The notes beneath the pieces are model-generated. The model made no database searches. It was not told where the DNA came from and was given only the letters and a program-made list of their open reading frames with translations. The position numbers and the translations under genes were made by a program. 64,000 nt of DNA. Source: Norana najaformis (Eukaryota > Annelida > Clitellata > Crassiclitellata > Hormogastridae). Below are positions 11,621-22,140 of the stretch, in pieces. The stretch covers positions 33,158,727 to 33,222,726 of the forward strand of contig OZ029916.1 in the NCBI GenBank assembly GCA_964023275.1, read 5' to 3'. Positions within the stretch are counted from its first letter, which is position 1, and each line of letters begins with the position of its first letter.

Positions 11621-12554
11621 GTTACTAATGTATAGGTGTATAGGCTAAACATTTTATAGACGTTGGAAATCCTGAACGGTGCATGGATTATATTTAAGTA
11701 GATTTATATTGCATAGTAGTTGGATTTTCTGTACATCAGTTGATATTACCTTACTGATGTACAGAAGTCTATATCGGTATGCAGTTCTATATGAAATGCT
11801 TGTATATTACTTAAATAATCCTGTCTCTTCACGGCGTAATGTTCCCCTTCCCTCAAATTGACGCGGGGCAGAATGTTGTCAGCTTCCAGTCATTCTCTCA
11901 AGACTGATGACCTCCTCAGCGAACAAAACTGCAGAGGATCGTAGAAAACTTGAATCACACTTCGAGTGGAGGCTACTGATGATGAGACCTACACAAGCGC
12001 AGGGCGACACATGAGTTGGAAGTTATGAGCACAATTTGGAGTTGGGATATTGTTACAGTTCAGCGGAGGTTTGAGTCTGGAATTTAGTTATAAATCGGTC
12101 GGTCTCAACAAGTTACGTCTAGCAAGTCTAAGGGCCAGCCAACGGAAAGACGCACTGTGGCTTGTGAGAGAGACGCAAGATTGATGCAGAGTGATGCTGA
12201 TTACTGAAGTCTTCCATGACCAAGTCGTGGGACGCTGTCGGCACTCTGTTTACTGTCGAAGTTTTACTATTTGGACTGATCAAAAAGCTCGACAACAACT
12301 TATCTACTTTTGTCACCTGTTCAGATAAAAATAAGAGCAACCCTATTGTACAGTACGTATGGAAGTAAGGCTCTGTATGTATGTTGGTGTGTATGTTAAT
12401 TTATATGCATATTTTTATAGCACCTTTCGTTGACCTCTCAAATACTCTAGCAAAACATTCATTTCACAAAAAATTAACCAGAAACGCAGCCTAACAATTT
12501 TGCCATGTGCGACTGAAAATAATTATAATTTGAAGACACTGAAGACAAGTTCTA
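11621..12554 (+). other. Intergenic, nothing recognised
   Basis: No supported coding frame. A short TATG run and a TATAGCACCTTTCG motif lie near 12.38-12.43 kb. Confidence 0.55.
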
Positions 12555-12720
12555 AGGGTGCAATCGAAAAACTCTCATGTTGAAAGAGAAGTTAGGAAAA
12601 AGTAGTTAACTACAAACTGAGAGTTTGTTATTTAACTACTTGCCACAACTAATTTCGAGCAAAGTAGTGCTACTACTTGTTGACTACAGTTGATGACTAC
12701 TGCCCATCGCTACTTATCAG
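12555..12720 (+). repeat. AGTAGTTAACTAC dispersed repeat, copy 1
   Basis: Contains GTAGTTAACTACAAACTGAG and ends with ACTGCCCATCGCTAC. It is related to copies at 28.6-28.8 kb (opposite orientation) and 30.17-30.31 kb. The ending resembles termini of cut-and-paste elements, but the class is not certain. Confidence 0.55.
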
Positions 12721-13453
12721 CATAGGAAGAGTCTATTGATCACTGTAAATCCGAAATACCCTCAATCGATGGACCCAAAATTTGGCATGGTTGAGTAGAT
12801 AGCTGACATATCGGCCCGCAACAAGTTTAGGAGCATCGGTTTATGCCCCATCATCATCCAACTGTTTACACATTTGGTTCACTTATTTCGGTGGCCTGTT
12901 ACTCTTCTCGAACCAGCCTATAATCTAAAAGCACCGAGAGATTGCAATTCACTGTGGATTAGGCATCTATTTGTAAAAATAATTTACCGACATCGAATAT
13001 AAAAAGTAATAAGTAGCCAAATGTAATGCAGCAACTTATATCACAAAACTGCCATCCGCAAAGTTCTCACTGGAAGGGTGGAAGGAGTCGAGACCGGATC
13101 GACCCACCAGGAATTCGCCTATTGGGTCCCCTCTGGCAGCTTCAAAACCGATCACTGTTACCGATCATACGAATAGGTTCACAAATTACTTCAAGCTGAG
13201 TTATCTAGACAGATGTCCAACTGTATGTTACATGTTTTGGTCTGTCAAGTCGTTGCTCAGAGGTCGAATCCAGGTGTAATTGACAATGCATGTTAGATCC
13301 ATGCAAACTAGAAGACAGCGAAACTTTCGGATTGCCCTTGTCTACATTTGCGTCCCAGATAAACCTTTATTAAACTTCTTAATAGTGTACCTCACAACTA
13401 CGGATGACAGTGCGCACACGAACGAGATTAGGCGATTATAAGCCTACCTTACA
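12721..13453 (+). other. Intergenic, nothing recognised
   Basis: No coding frame or repeat recognised. No BPI exon 2 or 3 lies here, which matters for the orphan exon that follows. Confidence 0.6.
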
Positions 13454-13468
13454 TTAATGGATACAGAA

Positions 13469-13726
13469 ATGTATATTTGTGACTTCATAATTTACGGTTC
13501 CTTTGGCGACCGAAGCGGATACGCTCTGGTCAGGAATTTTAGTATTCTGCGCTTCTTCGCAGAGCAGGTCTGCTGCCACTCCGGCCGCAAAGTCTAAGCC
13601 CTTGTGCAACACAAGAAACTGGAGACCCGGATTGACCTGCGATTGAACCCCATTTTCATGAAAGACCAATGCCACAAGAACCAACATCAGCGGAAACACA
13701 TCACCCACAATCGCTGGTCTCGTTAT
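13469..13726 (-). pseudogene. BPI-A: orphan first exon of a BPI/LBP-family gene
   Basis: It aligns over its full 258 bases with gene C exon 1 (also 258): a hydrophobic leader, then NPGLQF, GLDFAAGVAADLL, KIPDQS and NYEVTNI. The frame is open, but two key signals are lost. The start codon used in C is ATA here (13,724-13,726), with no upstream in-frame ATG, and the splice donor GT is TT (plus-strand AA at 13,467-13,468). No exon 2 or 3 follows for several kb. It is most likely a duplicated and abandoned sister of gene C. Confidence 0.85.
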
Positions 13727-13762
13727 GTTGAGCTGAAAAACTGTGATAGGATTGAAGGACAA

Positions 13763-15307
13763 GTCTTAACTGTCGCTTATGCTCGTTTTGTGAGTTTCTT
13801 AAACAGAAGCAGCTAGTTTGTTATGTCATCCAAACACATCATAAGTATACAACCGTTCGCGCTCTCTCTTGGCCGAACAAATGTCATAGCTCTAATGTAA
13901 CATTGCGTTAACCGATAACGCTATTTACGATACCCTGAAAGCAATAATTACCCAGCAACCTGTCACCAGAACAGAACAGTAGCAAACAGTTCAGTAAGGG
14001 CATTAATTTTAAAGAAAACCATTTCGGGTAGTCGCATAATTGAAGACGCAATTGGCTCTTGGAATTAAAATCAATTCCCACCACTTTGCGATGACGAATA
14101 TCCCCTTCGAAAAAGATGACATCGTTTTGTGCTACCCTTTGATAAATGAAATATGTTCAAAGTATTTCATGAATCGATATACTTCTGATATATTTAGTTG
14201 CGCAACTGATTTTCATTTGCAAGCATTCGTGTTATGATTTATATTGACAATTGCTTTAACCGTTCTCTATACCATGTCAGCTCCAATCAAAGGCCACTCA
14301 CTTACTTACTTACTTTTCTAATCACTGCTTTCCTTGTTCTCAGTTATTTTACTGTAAAAATGCATTTACTTCCGGATTTGTCATCAGTTTGGAAGCTTAT
14401 CTCCTATGCATTTCTTAACCTCAACTCGGGCCACTGTTTTCTTTCTGATCTCTTCAATTGAAATTGAAAAGTAGATCCTCAGAAGGACGTACGGCTCTAA
14501 GTCTCCTGTAGTTTCACACCTTTGTACATTTAATATTACACAAGAAAACCATTCCATAAACTACATTTAATGCAGTTTAGTGCCGCAGCATAACTGAAAT
14601 AAATTTATTTTCCCTCAAATTTAGTTGTAGAACTTGAAAGAGTTAATTTTGAGTCTAGCTAATGAACAGTTTCAGTTAAGCTTCAGAACATTACTGTAAC
14701 AAGTGAAATCGAACGAGAAATGTCACCATTTTCTACGTTGCTCAGAATATTTATCCAATAATTCATAACAATGATATTGGAACTCTTCAAGATATCTGCT
14801 CGAAGGCGTTCCTATGGAGCTTACGGGTAGTACCAACAAAATGGATTTGGCAGACTTGTTATTTTATCATCCTAAGTATATATTATTCCTTAATTTTTTT
14901 TAAAAATTAGGGACAAAGTTTATCTGGACTGGTAATTCTTCGTTTACGTTGCTGGCAAAGGTGCTGTGGAAAGCGATTACAATGAAGCGATGGATGGCAG
15001 TCGGTAAGTATTTTATTTGTATTTGTTAACTTATATAGCGCTTCTTACAGAACAAACTACTCAGAGGCTCTTCCAGCGTGAGAGCCCCTGAGAAATAAGA
15101 ACGTCTTTAAACAACGAGCTGACTGAGCTCTATCGACAACAGTGACCCTAGCACGAAGCGATAGCGGAAGTTCATTCCATAGAGATGGGCCAACAACCTA
15201 AGGCATAGGCCTTGACAATCCCTTAGAAGTCCCATTACACAATTTCTTAATTATCATTAGCTTCCTCTTCCTGTTCTTCTTCCCGTCCTCGACTTCGTTT
15301 TTTTTGG
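13763..15307 (+). other. Intergenic with a retroelement-type TATATAGCGC motif
   Basis: Mostly featureless AT-rich sequence. Near 15,030 the TTAACTTATATAGCGCTTCTT stretch resembles the ends of dispersed repeats seen elsewhere in the window. No gene supported. Confidence 0.5.
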
Positions 15308-15775
15308 TTCTCGTTCTTGTTCTTGTTGCTATTTTTTATGTATTTATGCCTTTATATATATATATATGTATATATCAAGATATTTAATATAGCGCCTTTA
15401 CACAGGCATCACCTACGCTAGCCCAACTGGTGTTAAATGTCATTAAGCAAACCATTCCGTCATTTAGCTAGCAGTGCCCAGATAACTAGAAATTTCACCA
15501 GTAGCAGACTCGCGCACACCCGCTGAACCCAACAAACAGGTTTCCATACCGAGTTGACAGATAACAGTGGGTTCAGAGTTCGTGGACCGAACAGCGTCGA
15601 AGTCGTAGAACGACGATTGACAGTAGCATCAGTAGCACACGAAAGCACCATCGCCCGGAGAAAGCTTGGGCCACCAGGTCGATCGGTAACGGACAACTAT
15701 TCGGTAGAATCCTTTTCTGGTAGGCGGTCGAAACCGTGCTAAAGCCTCTATCGCCCTTTGAGGGCGTAGATAAAT
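15308..15775 (+). repeat. Dispersed repeat R, copy 1
   Basis: It starts with TTCTTGTTCTTG-type sequence, then a TATATA tract, ATAGCGCC, GTGTTAAATGTCATTAAG and GTTTCCATACCGAGTT. The second copy is at 36,682-37,185 with roughly 85-90% identity by eye, well below that of the BPI duplication. Its first part is also related to 20.34-20.45 and 43.31-43.43 kb. Confidence 0.75.
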
Positions 15776-16207
15776 CACAGTAGGCGTGAGCCACGACCGT
15801 CAGCCAGTGCCTCAGTTTATTGCCGAGTTTGCTATTGGAGGCAAATGGAGCAGAAATCTCGAAGCAACTTTTCCAAGAGGCGCTGTTCTGTTACAAGCGC
15901 AATTTCTAGTTCCACTCTAAGGTTTCGTAGCGATACAGATCATGAGTTGATCTAACCAGAAACTTGCATGCCGTAGTGTAGTTTGGTTATAGAAAGTTTG
16001 TAAAAAAACTGCATACAAGACAAACGCAGCTGCACTTTACAGGACATCATATGCTGCATTGTGGGTGGGAATAGTCGTTTCATTCATTCATTCATTCATT
16101 CAATCATTCATTCACTGAATCGTTCGCTCATTAAAAATCGCAATGTAGGTCTACAAAATGAAAAAAATAGAAAATTATTTTCTACATTCCATTGCAGATT
16201 CAAAGTT

Positions 16208-16213
16208 TTTATT
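16208..16213 (-). terminator. AATAAA polyadenylation signal of BPI-B
   Basis: Minus-strand AATAAA about 80 bases after the stop. At the same place gene D has ATTAAA (39,182-39,187). Confidence 0.5.
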
Positions 16214-16289
16214 TAATTGCAAATTATTTTAAATCGCTTGATTTTTTTCTTTAAAATACGCATTTGTATTATTTGTTTGATTGTCAGCA

Positions 16290-17018
16290 TTAGATCACAT
16301 TGTGCATAAGAGTTGTCTCATTCGTTGTTGGGCAAAAGCGAAAAGTGGTTGCGGCGGCAGCGTATTTAACGTCGGTTGAGATGCGCAAGCAGTGGTCTTC
16401 ATTTTCCAGCCTGGTGTTGACAAAACGGACGTCTTTGATGCTGGGAATCGGAATTCCCTTCTGGCAGATGACATTCAGTCTTGGAATAGCGACGGTCTTG
16501 GCAATCAGGTTGGAAATAGTCGTCAGAATCTGGTCGGATATCTCCCCAATCTGGCTTTCGGTGACGCGGATCACAGATGTTATTTCGGTGATGTTACCTG
16601 TCAGGATCATGTCGTTCAGCGACACCGTCAAAGATATCGCACCTGAAACGTTTGTCTTGAACAGTGGAACCAGAGAACCGTTGCTGAGTCTGGCTCTGCA
16701 GGTGACAGTTCCAACACCTGTTCCCTTTAAGCCGGCGCTTGATAGGGATGCAATAGGGTAGCTGGAAACTGCCATTTCCATTTCGACGGATGCGTTTGGA
16801 TAAGCCTTATCTGCCTGAGGAACTAAAAATCCGAAGCATTTGAGGCTGGTACAGGTAGTGTTGAGGAATCCCTTGTCCTTCGGCGGCAAGTCGTTCTTGG
16901 TCAGCGTATGCTTCAGGATGCCGTTCTTGAAGAGAACGTATGACATCGTGTTAAGTATGTAATCAGACACCAAGATGGTCACCATTCGATCGGTTGCTGA
17001 TGCAGGGAATAGAGCCGC
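16290..17018 (-). CDS. BPI: BPI-B exon 3
   Basis: 242 codons plus TAA, acceptor GGCAG. C-terminal barrel: AALFPASATDRM, VSDYILNTMSYVLFKNG, KGIPIPSIKDV, HCLRISTDV. After FRF the frame shifts (a four-A run where gene D has five), giving a novel 14-residue tail. Confidence 0.92.
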   Translation of the reverse strand, partial: AALFPASATDRMVTILVSDYILNTMSYVLFKNGILKHTLTKNDLPPKDKGFLNTTCTSLKCFGFLVPQADKAYPNASVEMEMAVSSYPIASLSSAGLKGTGVGTVTCRARLSNGSLVPLFKTNVSGAISLTVSLNDMILTGNITEITSVIRVTESQIGEISDQILTTISNLIAKTVAIPRLNVICQKGIPIPSIKDVRFVNTRLENEDHCLRISTDVKYAAAATTFRFCPTTNETTLMHNVI

Positions 17019-20000
17019 CTGCCAAAGTTAACAAAAGTCATCGCAATATGAAAATGCTCAATTCTTAAGCGATGCTGTAGGCTTGAAACTTTACGCAGAG
17101 CCGCGTTTGCATTCGAAATTGTTTTGAATTATGTGTAAGTCGTTCTTTTTATGTTAAAATGATGAACTATTTACTCCTAATTAGTTATTGGGATAAATTT
17201 CCCAGTTACAAATAAACGATTACTAAACTTCATAAGTACAGCTTACGAAAGAGTTTTAACATAGTCGCATTGCAGGGTGCTTTTGAATTCCCAGCATCAA
17301 AGACGTCCGTTTTGTCAACACCAGGCTGGAAAATGAAGACCACTGCTTGCGCATCTCAACCGACGTTGAATACGCTGCCGCCGCAACCACTTTTCGCTTT
17401 TTGCCCAACAACGAATGAGACAACTCTTATGCACACTGTGATCTAATGCTGACAATCAAACAAATAATACAAATGCGTATTTTAAAGAAAAAAATCAATG
17501 GTGCTAATAGAATGGAATGCAACATAAATCGCCAAAAATATGTGAGTCCTACAAAAAAGCTGTGTCGGAAAGAAAGACTAACTAATTTACCAGCGCTTAG
17601 ATACCTGTAACTGTTAGTAATAGTGGTAGTTTTTGTCATAAAGTATATTGATTAGTCTCTTCATACATCAATATATGCATGCAGTTCTTGCGACAACTGT
17701 AATATACATTTTCATTACGTGTCTGAGGAGTTCGTTCGTATCAAATGAAATCCCTTGGCCAAAGGGACGGAGTTAAATGTTAACTAACGACAACGAATCA
17801 GGGTTTAACTTGAAGCCACCATCGACTGATGCATTATTACAGCGGCGCTATAGAGGCCGTTAGATGCAATGTAGGCTACCGTAGGCAGGCAAGTAGCCAA
17901 CAGCGCATTGTACAGAATGAGCTCTTCTACTTGGGGTGACATCCAGAGCCGTTTCTACATCGTAGTTTAACATCATAAGGTCGTGGTTTAAGACCATGAG
18001 ATCATTGCTTAGCTCACGGTTTTTAGATAATGACGTCATAGTTTGAGATCATGACGTCATGGTTTGAGATCATAAAGTCATGGTCTGAGATCATAAAGTC
18101 GCGGTTGGAGCCCATGAAACCGTGGTACAGGGCATAATTTATAGAGCAACGTAGTGTAGCGCTTTGTAAATTTAAGAAAGAAATAAAGCCGTATTTTCAA
18201 TATATACCTGGAATGGTGCTTCCGTGGTGTCGTTCTTGAGGAAGAACTCTCCCTTATGGAACGATTCAACGAATCCGTGCTGAAATACAGGAGGAGATAC
18301 CAGGCGGTAGTCCAACACCCAGCGATCCATGATCGGAATAGCCACCGGAAGTGTGGCCAGCTCGGTTCTGGCGTTTACGTCTATGGCCTTGCGGGCTTCT
18401 TGGCACAGCTGAACTTGTAGGGGTTTCTTAAGTGGTTGTGCCACCTGTTTCGAGAATAGGTTGTACAGCCAACTGGCTCCTCCGTGGAAGCGGACCTTGA
18501 GAGAGTCGATGTTGCACGTGCATCCGGTGCTTGAGATGGTCACGTGACCGGAAGCGTCTTGACCAAAGATGGCGCTGACGGCGAGGATACGTCCGGCGGA
18601 GACGCTGACGTCGAAGGTCCCGTGGTCCTTGATAAAGTGCAGCTTGTAGCGCCATCGACCGCTTATTGAGATCTGCGTGTTCAGTAGAGTCCAGGTCAGA
18701 CCAGTCTTTGGATCGATTGTCACGGCGGTTGACGGCTTTCCAAAGTGGGTGATCTAGGAACAGATACATATATATTTATGTATGTATGTCTGTATGTATA
18801 TAAGTATGTATGAATGTATAGCATAGTAAGTGTACAGAGTATGCATTTATGTACACAGTGCTACATACACATACATGCATGCAAACGTATACATAACATG
18901 TATGTAAGAATGTGTGTATATATATAGACGTACATACATACATTGTCAATGGGAGGAAGGCGAAGGAGCGATTGGCCGTAGGGTCAGCAGTGGAGGGTCC
19001 TGCAGCAACGTGGCTATATATAAGAAGTGTGAGAAATGTCAGAGGTTCTTGCTTCTGGTGGTGGGTTTAGTGGGCGGGTAGTGGTTTTGCTGGAGTGGAG
19101 GAAGAAAAAATTGGTATGGTTGTGACAGACGGCTGAGAGGAGAGACAGAAGAGACTTCAGCCGAAAAGCAATTAAACGTGAAGTAGCAAAGATATGGGTA
19201 GAAGCCTTCTGTTCTGGGTAGTCAGGGTAGTTAGTGTGATGTCTTGAAGGGAAAAGAGATCGCTAACGGGCGTAAAATATATCCATTTCGTTTGAGCTCG
19301 AAGCACCGACAGTCTTTCGAGTTTCGTGTGAGTGGAAAGAGACATGTTCATTTAGTCAACAGGATCTTATTTCCTGAATAAGGGAGAGTTTAGATTTCCA
19401 GAAAGCCGACCCTAAGTGTAGAGTTAACTGCGGATTGATTTTTGTCAGTAATAAAGAGGACAAACTGATTGACTATAGGTGTAATATAGTGCAGTGTAAC
19501 AAAGCAGTTATATATTTATAATGTGTGTCGTTTATATGCATGCTGTTGTACAATCACATAGTCAAAGATATCATCACCTTCTAGTCGGGATCAGTCCACA
19601 AATGGTTCACGCGGTAGCAGTACGAGGTATTGGGCCAGGCGTTCAACAGCCGGACCCCGATGCACTTGCCATGGATCGTCGCACTACCCTGAGACGCAGA
19701 ACCCCTTGGTATCACCCTGTTACCTGGGCTCTATACTACACTCTACCCTCAGGGAAGTGGAACCCTGCAAGTCCAGACAAACTTAAGGTAAGAGTTCATC
19801 ACACGATACTGAAGCCCATATAACATACTTACGCGCATATCGCTGATTTCGTAATGGACTTTTCCAACCCAGATCTTCGCTGTTCCAGACTGATCCGGAA
19901 TTTTCAGTGTCATCACTTTCTTTGTCAGGATGTCCACAGCGACTCCGGCGGCATAGTTGAGGCCAGGCTGAGACACACGGAACTTGAATCCTGGATTGAC

Positions 20001-20129
20001 CACATTGGAGTCGAACTCCACTGCTGCTGTTTCAGATGATGATGAAGATGATGATGTTATTCCACTCAACAGCATCGCCAGAAGCAGAATCATCTCTGCT
20101 GTCACTCCTCGAATCAACCTCTGAGTCAT
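16290..20129 (-). CDS. BPI: BPI-B: BPI/LBP-family protein, three exons, frameshifted C terminus
   Basis: Exons 19,833-20,129, 18,208-18,753 and 16,290-17,018 (minus strand) join in phase 0 to 523 aa. The family (bactericidal permeability-increasing protein / LPS-binding protein) is secreted and binds bacterial lipopolysaccharide through its N-terminal barrel. Seen: signal peptide (MILLLAMLLSGI), a Ser run, NPGFKFRVSQPGLNYAAGVA, the conserved Cys pair (STGCTC and QLCQEA), GGASWLYNLF, and the C-terminal domain starting at ATDRMVTILVSDY. Exon 2 differs from gene D at a single residue. One A is missing at 16,334-16,337 relative to gene D, so the last 14 residues differ and the protein is 9 aa longer. 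It is probably still functional; the frameshift touches only the extreme tail. Confidence 0.9.
17288..17498 (+). repeat. Inverted 211-bp copy of BPI-B exon 3 end inside intron 2
   Basis: This is the reverse complement of 16,238-16,447 (end of exon 3 plus 3' flank). It is absent from gene D, where the flanking intron sequence runs on. It carries the un-shifted five-base run (TTTTT at 17,398-17,402), which explains 211 versus 210 bases. Confidence 0.9.
17963..18126 (+). repeat. 21-bp tandem array with two TGACGTCA palindromes, BPI-B intron 2
   Basis: Units of about 21 bases such as ATGACGTCATGGTTTGAGAT repeat with decay outwards. Full cAMP-response-element palindromes lie at 18,031-18,038 and 18,052-18,059. 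It ends about 80 bases from exon 2. The same array occurs in gene D. Confidence 0.8.
18208..18753 (-). CDS. BPI: BPI-B exon 2
   Basis: 182 codons, acceptor CCTAG and donor GTATAT. It encodes most of the N-terminal barrel: ITHFGKPSTAV, TGLTWTLLNTQISISGRW, the STGCTC...QLC disulfide pair, GGASWLYNLF and EAPFQ at the end. Confidence 0.93.
18765..18945 (+). repeat. TATG/CATA microsatellite, BPI-B intron 1
   Basis: Imperfect tetranucleotide tract just upstream of exon 2; counterpart at 41,725-41,912. Confidence 0.85.
18946..19832 (-). other. Remainder of BPI-B intron 1
   Basis: Non-coding sequence shared with gene D intron 1. No regulatory or coding signal recognised. Confidence 0.7.
19833..20129 (-). 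CDS. BPI: BPI-B exon 1
   Basis: 99 codons from the ATG at 20,127-20,129; donor GTAAGT follows. I chose this Met, or the one 12 codons on, because it heads the signal peptide; upstream Mets give a long non-signal extension. A seven-Ser tract is coded by a TCA-rich microsatellite. The exon ends at YEISDMR. Confidence 0.85.
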
Positions 20130-20184
20130 TTCGATGCAGTCTAGAATATCAACAACAATCAGCTGAAGCCACTCTGTTAGATAG

Positions 20185-20194
20185 GCTTTTATGT
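20185..20194 (-). promoter_or_regulatory. TATA-like box of BPI-B
   Basis: Minus-strand ACATAAAAGC about 60 bases before the start codon. It is conserved at 43,151-43,160 in gene D, but that is expected from the recent duplication. Confidence 0.4.
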
Positions 20195-20339
20195 AGCAGC
20201 TGCCACTGCGGCCTGCAAGGTTGGCCAGTCGGGGCGCCAATCGCTGCGCTCGGCTTCCCATGGAGATCACCTGGTCTCCTGCTTTCATATATAAACACCG
20301 AACACACTCCTATAATTCTAATTTATATTTGTATTTGTA

Positions 20340-21845
20340 TTTTTAAAATTGTATAGCGCCACTTCGAGAATCTATTCAGTGGCGTTGTCTATGCTAGCCT
20401 AATAAATGTCAGATTTCATTAAGAACAGAAATTCATCAGTTGCCAAGCAAGGCTCTTAATTAATATTATAATTACAAGGTCACCAACGTGTGCGCCTGCA
20501 CACCAGCAGAGCCCCATCAAAAGATTCTCACTCAGAGTTTAGAGCTTAATGCAATGTTCAGCTCTCCTGCGCCGCATTGCATCAAGGATGAGGATCGATG
20601 GCAAAGTATGTGGTTCAACACTTGGGGCAAACGGCTCTCTCGCCGTCCAGCAGTTTCTCACTGTAGAAAGGCATTTTTTGTGCAGGTCATGCATTCGATA
20701 TGTCATAGAGCCTCTCCGTGCAACTCCAAACACTTTTCCTCGCCCTTACTTTACTGAATTCAAGATTTTTCCGGTTCATCATGGTCAATTATCCCTATGA
20801 GAACCTACCACCCCTTAATGGTTGACGGGTCCACATGGCACCGAGGACGAACGCAATGTTCAAAGCGCAAAAAGTTAAACAGGAATCGAGAAAAACGCCG
20901 AAACGCGCACTCAGTTGCAGTAGAAGTCCGAACAAATGTGAATTATCCGGCTTATTTCGCGGAAGACGAAGAAACCGACAAATGGCAAAGGCACTGTGTG
21001 TTGGTCCATCCACTTAGAAGTCTTCTTCCGAGCATTCGCACAGTTCCACCTAACTCAGCTTAAGCTACATTTTCTTCCTATTCTTAGGCAGACGACTCAG
21101 ACGGCCATGTTCACAGCGATTTAATAGAGATTCCTACAAGGCGCCGTTTAAATGTTTAGATACATACATATTCATTTATGAAAGATATGCAGAAGGCATA
21201 CTTTGTATGTATGTGTTGTTAGTTATTATTAGTATTAGTTTTTAAACTTCTACAGCCCGCTGTGTAGTCCTAATGCACAAGGCATCAGTCCATGACGCAC
21301 CATAAGCAAAGGTAATAATGTTTAAGTCGCCAGACCTACACGACTTAAAGAGTGGGCCTAATATGACCTAGTTTGCAATGACAGGTCTGGATTATTTAGG
21401 CTGCAACACCTACCGTAAAATATGAGTTTTCCGACCGTATGTGCATAAAGAACAAACACTTGTAGCAGTATTATCTGCTGTAGAGATCCTAAAGACACGC
21501 AGTTCTGCTTCTAAGATGGAATTGAAGATTGGTAGGTTGAGTCACTGCAGGATCCACATAGAATTTGTCTGATTTCCCTAATTCAAGTTGGTTTTTCCGA
21601 CATTAGCAGGAAGTAAAACCTATCCTGGGGACTTCGATCGATCACAACTGCACATTTCTGCTTCGACCTATGAAAATTTAAGAGATATACTACTGCAACG
21701 AATTCATTGTTTGCTAGTAGTTTGCTATTTCCCCAAAACTACAGCTAAATTTGTTATCAGCCAACAGATTTAACTTCTAAATGCTGCAGGATACTTACCT
21801 TAATAATAATCGACCTCTGACTTAGAATAAGGGAACAGCCACAAC
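20340..21845 (+). other. BPI-B upstream region, duplicated, no gene recognised
   Basis: Starts with an ATAGCGCCAC...GCTAGCCTAATAAATGTCA repeat related to repeat R. Several short open frames (20.49-21.06 kb) are shared with 43.45-44.0 kb, but they overlap one another on both strands and match no family I know. Confidence 0.6.
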
Positions 21846-22140
21846 GCTAAAAAAGATGAGATTTCAAAATTCAAATGGTGCAATGTTTCCAAATGAATCC
21901 AACCCTTTCGGACCAAGAAATGTCGAAATATCATTTCACTCAACTTTCAAAACGTTAGGCCTATATCCACATAAAATCAAATCAGTATAATATTCACTTC
22001 AGCTAATAGAAATGCCATAGAAGCATAATAAACTGTCAATCGGAACAAAGTACAATTGCATCATCAAAATACTATCTGCAATCCATTCTTGGGTGATGTT
22101 AAAAAGTTACTGTTATTCACTAGTAAATCCGGCAGCATCA

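Noticed and set aside
14860-15003. Possible exon ending at GTAAGT (15,004) with an IWTGNSSF segment
   Set aside because: No adjoining exon, no family match and no upstream start; the donor-like sequence alone is not enough.
20488-21063. Short frames conserved between 20.5-21.0 and 43.5-44.0 kb
   Set aside because: The conservation follows from the recent duplication; frames on both strands are equally kept and none matches a known family.
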